From the NCBI GenBank assembly GCA_022451765.1, contig JAKUNY010000016.1, positions 1-19,419 of the forward strand: a stretch of DNA of 19,419 nt. The letters run 5' to 3'. Both the position numbers and the translations under genes were made by a program. Origin of the DNA: Candidatus Poseidoniaceae archaeon (lineage in GTDB: Archaea > Thermoplasmatota > Poseidoniia > Poseidoniales > Poseidoniaceae). Position 1 is the first letter of the stretch. Each line of letters opens with the position of its first letter. This document shows, one piece after another, positions 16,367-19,419 of this stretch. Under the pieces are notes generated by a model. That model saw only the letters and a list, made by a program, of their open reading frames with translations. It was not told the DNA's origin and did no database searches.

Positions 16367-17266
16367 ATGAAGGACTTGAGAAAAGCTCCGTTTTTCAGGC
16401 CAATCGATGGTGTTGTGGATGATGCGATTTCATTTCTACAATCCAACTCGTTGATGCTGGTTGCGACTGCTGATCTCCACTCAATCCTTGCGCTGGGTTT
16501 CTTAGAATCAGCCCTTCTTGACAAGGGTGTTTCGTATTCGCGCAGAATTCTCCCACCTTCCTCTCATATTCCACCTGACGAGATGAATTTCATTCCCGAA
16601 CAAGGGGGTTCAAACATCCTGTTTGTTGATGCTTTTGGTCGAATCGAAACCCTGCCCAAGGACGCATTCCTCCTCGCTTCGAAACATGTCGAGGTTGAAT
16701 TCAATCATTCGAAGACCAAGCGAAGAGGGAGCGTTGATGTTGTGCTGCAATCCTCAGCAATTGCTTTTACAATCGCACCAAAAGGAGAGCGAACAAAGCG
16801 TTGCCGACCGTATTCAGGATGTGGACAATGGCTGATGGAGAGTTTGGATACGACCATGGACCCGATTCACACGATGATTCGAGACTTTCTTCGAGATGAG
16901 GGCACGATTCAAGTTTGCCCGTTGCCAGAAGTCGAAGATGCATCAGTGGATATGATGCCTCAGGCATCGCCTCGAAGACTTCAGCGTCTGCAAAAGCTAT
17001 GGAAAGACATGGATGCGTCCGCAAGGGCTCAGGCTCTCTCCGAATATAGCCTCCCATTGTTGTCGAGTGAGGGCCTCTCGACAGCGCGTTTGGAGGAACT
17101 CATCTGGAAGAGCATGAAGATCCCAAATACGGCAACAGACCTAGCAACCACACTCCATCGTTTGTTGAAGAAGTGGCCACAAGATGCTGATGATGCAGTC
17201 ATTCATGCTGGACGATTGCTCGATGAATTCCTTAGAACTGGCGGGCTTGCATCATCGACGGATTGA
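16367..17266 (+). CDS. DHH/RecJ-like (GAN/Cdc45-type) protein, catalytic motifs lost
   Basis: This is a 299-residue protein. In many archaea the gene after rps15 encodes the DHH-family RecJ homologue that binds GINS and MCM in the replication complex. This sequence follows that plan but without its catalytic residues. LMLVATADLHSILALGFLES (30-49) aligns with the motif I region (S-H-x-D-x-D-G-I-T-S), but the DxD is gone. ILFVDAFGRIE (84-94) matches motif II and keeps Asp88. VEVEFNHSKTKRRG (108-121) sits where V-x-x-x-DHH should be, so DHH reads FNH. Residues 210-272 (LWKDMDASARAQ, ELIWKSM, DLATTLHRLLKKW) resemble the middle region of archaeal RecJ proteins. A Cys-containing RCRPYSGCG lies at 145-153. 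It is shorter than active homologues (about 450 or more). If correct, it would be a structural replisome subunit rather than a nuclease. The assignment rests on my by-eye alignment and the S15 linkage. Confidence 0.5.
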   Translation: MKDLRKAPFFRPIDGVVDDAISFLQSNSLMLVATADLHSILALGFLESALLDKGVSYSRRILPPSSHIPPDEMNFIPEQGGSNILFVDAFGRIETLPKDAFLLASKHVEVEFNHSKTKRRGSVDVVLQSSAIAFTIAPKGERTKRCRPYSGCGQWLMESLDTTMDPIHTMIRDFLRDEGTIQVCPLPEVEDASVDMMPQASPRRLQRLQKLWKDMDASARAQALSEYSLPLLSSEGLSTARLEELIWKSMKIPNTATDLATTLHRLLKKWPQDADDAVIHAGRLLDEFLRTGGLASSTD

Positions 17267-17291
17267 AACATCAAGAGGTACTGGGATTAGC

Positions 17292-17642
17292 ATGGCGATT
17301 GAACGATTATTGACAGGTAGCATTCGAGAACGTGTCCAAGACCTTATGTCAACGGAAGATCTCATCATCGAGTCGTTCAAAGACATTGTCAAGGATGAAC
17401 TCAAAGCTCACATCCGCAATAAAATCGAGGAGGACCCAGATCTCCATGCTGAAATTAAAGAGGCGGTGAACTACTATTTCCAACAAAAGGCCCGTTCGGT
17501 TTACGCAGAACTCAAAGCCACAAGGGCCGCAACTCGACTTGGTCTGCGTCTCCTACCAGATGAACTTCAAGGCGAAGTGGGTGAGGCTCTGATTGGCTTG
17601 TTTGAAAAAGAACTGGGCGCAATGTTGGACAAAGCCCTGTGA
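17292..17642 (+). CDS. Small helical protein downstream of the RecJ-like gene
   Basis: This encodes 116 residues from the ATG at 17292, preceded by an AGAGGT element 12 bases upstream. I do not recognise the family. It is almost entirely helical and highly charged: an N-terminal SIRERVQDLM helix, a long KDELKAHIRNKIEEDPDLHAE region, an EAVNYYFQQKARSVYAELKA helix and a C-terminal ELQGEVGEALIGLFEKELG helix. It has no signal peptide, membrane helix or metal-binding residues. It lies 25 bases after the RecJ-like gene on the same strand and is the last gene of the arcS-S15 run. Partnership with one of those products is plausible but is inferred from position only. Confidence 0.75.
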   Translation: MAIERLLTGSIRERVQDLMSTEDLIIESFKDIVKDELKAHIRNKIEEDPDLHAEIKEAVNYYFQQKARSVYAELKATRAATRLGLRLLPDELQGEVGEALIGLFEKELGAMLDKAL

Positions 17643-17682
17643 TAAGAAAACAAAGATAGTTTCACTCATTTTGGCGTTGGTG

Positions 17683-17688
17683 TTATAC
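17683..17688 (+). promoter_or_regulatory. Possible archaeal TATA box
   Basis: TTATAC lies 32 bases before the ATG at 17720, in the 77-base gap after a run of same-strand genes. Archaeal transcription starts about 25 bases downstream of TATA, so a short leader of roughly 10 bases would result. The match is modest and there is no clear BRE. Confidence 0.3.
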
Positions 17689-17719
17689 GCTTCCTAACAG
17701 AGCGCACGTCGGGGAGAGA

Positions 17720-19419
17720 ATGCGAGCGCGGGTCTTCTTTCTGCTGAGTTGCTTTATGCTTTCACTCTTGGTCCCTTATTCTCCAATCGCGACGTTAGCA
17801 AGTGCTGAAGATACAAAGGTGTGCTGCGATGCCTCAGAGGTGGACTTATACCTTCTTGGAGACGGGAACAAACAGTTGTCTCCCTTTGATGGATTGCTCT
17901 CGGAAACGGCCACTTCCGTATCCTATGAGACCTCAATTGCATCTGCTGAACAAATTGGGAAATGGGAACTTGAATCTGCATGGCCTGGCACGGTTCCAGA
18001 CTCGACATGGACCATCGAATTGGATTACGAAGTTTCTGATGCTGGCGGTGCTAACCTCAACATGTCTGCAACAATTACCATCGGAGGTTCGTCATTCACA
18101 GCCTTCTTGGGTGTTGACCAATCGTTCATCGCACAAGGTACTGGAACGATTTCCATCGATGTACCCGTGGAAGAAGTCTCAGTAAGCGGTACCTCAGAAA
18201 TTTCAGTCACAGTGAGCGCTCGGACAATCGTCTTCAGTGTGCCTGCGAGTGGAGCGAAGGTGGAATTTCTTTGGGGTAGCGAAGACCATGCATCTTCACT
18301 TCGTGCTGAATTGCCACTTATCGATCTGACACTCGATGAGCCGGTGGTCGAAGGCGACATGGTGTACTTTGCTGTGCGTATCGAGTCGCCATTCGGGATG
18401 GAAGCATTGGTGTTCTCAAAATCAATTTCGCTCAAAGTGGACGGTGTGACGATAGATGAAGATCCCACTGAGGTACTTGATGGCGAAGCTATCCTTGTGA
18501 TATGGACTTGGGATGGTGCATCCGGCGGTGAAGAGACAGTGAATGTGTCCGTATCCTATGAACTACAAACAGGAATCATTCTACAGGGTGCGAGCGATTT
18601 CAATATTGAAACCTTTGACGGAACCGGAGAAGGTGGTGGATATTACCCGCTGAATGAACCACTTCGGACCAACGGCAAAGGCTCGCCACTTGATATTTCC
18701 ATCACAATGGAACTTGAAAAGGAAGGTCCTGATTTGCTTCTCGAACAAACAACCATCTTGACAATCGAAGGTGAGATGGCGTTCTGGATTCGATGGGGAC
18801 TCGATCATTTGGGGGACGATACAATTCCACTCTCAACTGTGTTGAAGAATATTGACGGAGGCAACATCGGTGACGATGAACGAGGAAGTCGTGTCATTGA
18901 AAGTGCGGAAATAAGTCGTTTTGAGAACGAAATGGATTCTTACTACATCACATTCTTTCAATTTGGCCTAGGTTTAGAGTCGGATGAGATTATCGGCGAT
19001 CTCGGGGGAGCCGAATCCTTTGCAATAACACTGGATTTGATGGGAGAGGACCGCGTTCGCAATGCACCTTTGAAACTGAGAATTGATTCCCTCACCATAA
19101 TGAGTTCTGGCTTGGATTTCAGAATGTTGAACAGTGCCTTTATGACTCCGCAACCGTCTCCATTGTGGTCAACATATGACTTATTCATCACCATTAAATC
19201 GAGCGCTATGTCTTCCTTCTCCTACATTGATGTAAAACAAAGTGATGATTTGAATGTGAACTACTGGCGATTCCCATGGGGCGAAGCTGCGACCATTTCA
19301 GCCTCTGAGTTCACACAATCCGATAAATTCACCATCGACTCAAAACCAACGACATCGATTATTCACGCCCCTATTGGTCTAACTTCCATCATGACAATCA
19401 TGTTAGCTGGCGGATTATG
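17720..19419 (+). CDS. Exported or surface protein, 3'-partial
   Basis: From the ATG at 17720 the frame stays open for 566 codons to the window edge, so the gene is cut at its 3' end. A signal peptide is clear: basic RAR, a hydrophobic core (VFFLLSCFMLSLLV), and a likely cleavage after LASA at residue 29. Next come a Cys pair (VCCDASE) and beta-rich, acidic modules with alternating hydrophobic strands (TIELDYEVSDAGG, LNMSATITIGGSSF, EISVTVSARTIVFSV), typical of Ig-like or jelly-roll surface domains. A Gly-rich turn (GTGEGGGYY) lies near residue 300. The visible end (GLTSIMTIMLAGGLM) is hydrophobic and may begin a membrane helix. No family is recognisable. It resembles the other surface proteins in the window in make-up but not in sequence. 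Confidence 0.82.
   Translation, partial: MRARVFFLLSCFMLSLLVPYSPIATLASAEDTKVCCDASEVDLYLLGDGNKQLSPFDGLLSETATSVSYETSIASAEQIGKWELESAWPGTVPDSTWTIELDYEVSDAGGANLNMSATITIGGSSFTAFLGVDQSFIAQGTGTISIDVPVEEVSVSGTSEISVTVSARTIVFSVPASGAKVEFLWGSEDHASSLRAELPLIDLTLDEPVVEGDMVYFAVRIESPFGMEALVFSKSISLKVDGVTIDEDPTEVLDGEAILVIWTWDGASGGEETVNVSVSYELQTGIILQGASDFNIETFDGTGEGGGYYPLNEPLRTNGKGSPLDISITMELEKEGPDLLLEQTTILTIEGEMAFWIRWGLDHLGDDTIPLSTVLKNIDGGNIGDDERGSRVIESAEISRFENEMDSYYITFFQFGLGLESDEIIGDLGGAESFAITLDLMGEDRVRNAPLKLRIDSLTIMSSGLDFRMLNSAFMTPQPSPLWSTYDLFITIKSSAMSSFSYIDVKQSDDLNVNYWRFPWGEAATISASEFTQSDKFTIDSKPTTSIIHAPIGLTSIMTIMLAGGL

Noticed and set aside
1..19419. CRISPR arrays, insertion sequences, tRNA or rRNA genes
   Set aside because: No regularly spaced repeats, transposase-like ORFs, terminal inverted repeats or cloverleaf-like sequences were seen; the intergenic gaps are almost all too short to hold them.

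Overview
This window looks like a chromosome segment of a marine planktonic euryarchaeon, most likely Marine Group II (Poseidoniales). The archaeal markers are an archaeosine synthase (ArcS), an archaeal-type ribosomal protein S15, a UPF0201 protein and a RecJ/GAN-like gene just downstream of S15. The lineage hint comes from very large single-pass surface proteins, one ending in a cytosolic GLPEGWTQEQW tail, together with moderate GC, tight gene packing and TTG starts. The lineage call is inference from gene content, with no 16S in view. There are 14 protein genes (two run off the edges), no RNA gene, no CRISPR and no insertion sequence. No gene-free stretch exceeds about 180 bases.

Layout. 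1-5321: a giant cell-surface protein, cut at its 5' end. 5336-5776: a small helical unknown, probably co-transcribed. 5816-6604: a zinc-protease lipoprotein, tail-to-tail with a small membrane protein (6601-6927, minus). 6995-7978: a fusion of pyroglutamyl peptidase with a Nudix hydrolase, tail-to-tail with a UPF0201 protein (7972-8484, minus). 8564-9454: an ExoA-like family 2 glycosyltransferase ended by an in-frame TGA; the reading frame continues as plausible protein to 9589. 9636-10547: a membrane-anchored zinc-ribbon protein, followed by DnaJ (10600-11727). 11728-13947 (minus): a signal-peptide-bearing membrane protein with a cytosolic domain, abutting DnaJ. 14032-17642: a same-strand run of arcS, S15, a degenerate DHH/RecJ-like protein and a helical unknown. 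17720 to the end: another secreted or surface protein, cut at its 3' end.

Themes. The 14-17.6 kb block joins tRNA modification, the small ribosomal subunit and a probable replication factor. The rest is dominated by cell-envelope functions (surface proteins, lipoprotein protease, glycosyltransferase) and protein quality control (DnaJ). The most interesting items are the S15-linked RecJ homologue, which seems to have lost its catalytic DHH motifs in the manner of eukaryotic Cdc45; the Pcp-Nudix fusion with intact active sites in both halves; and the TGA-interrupted glycosyltransferase.
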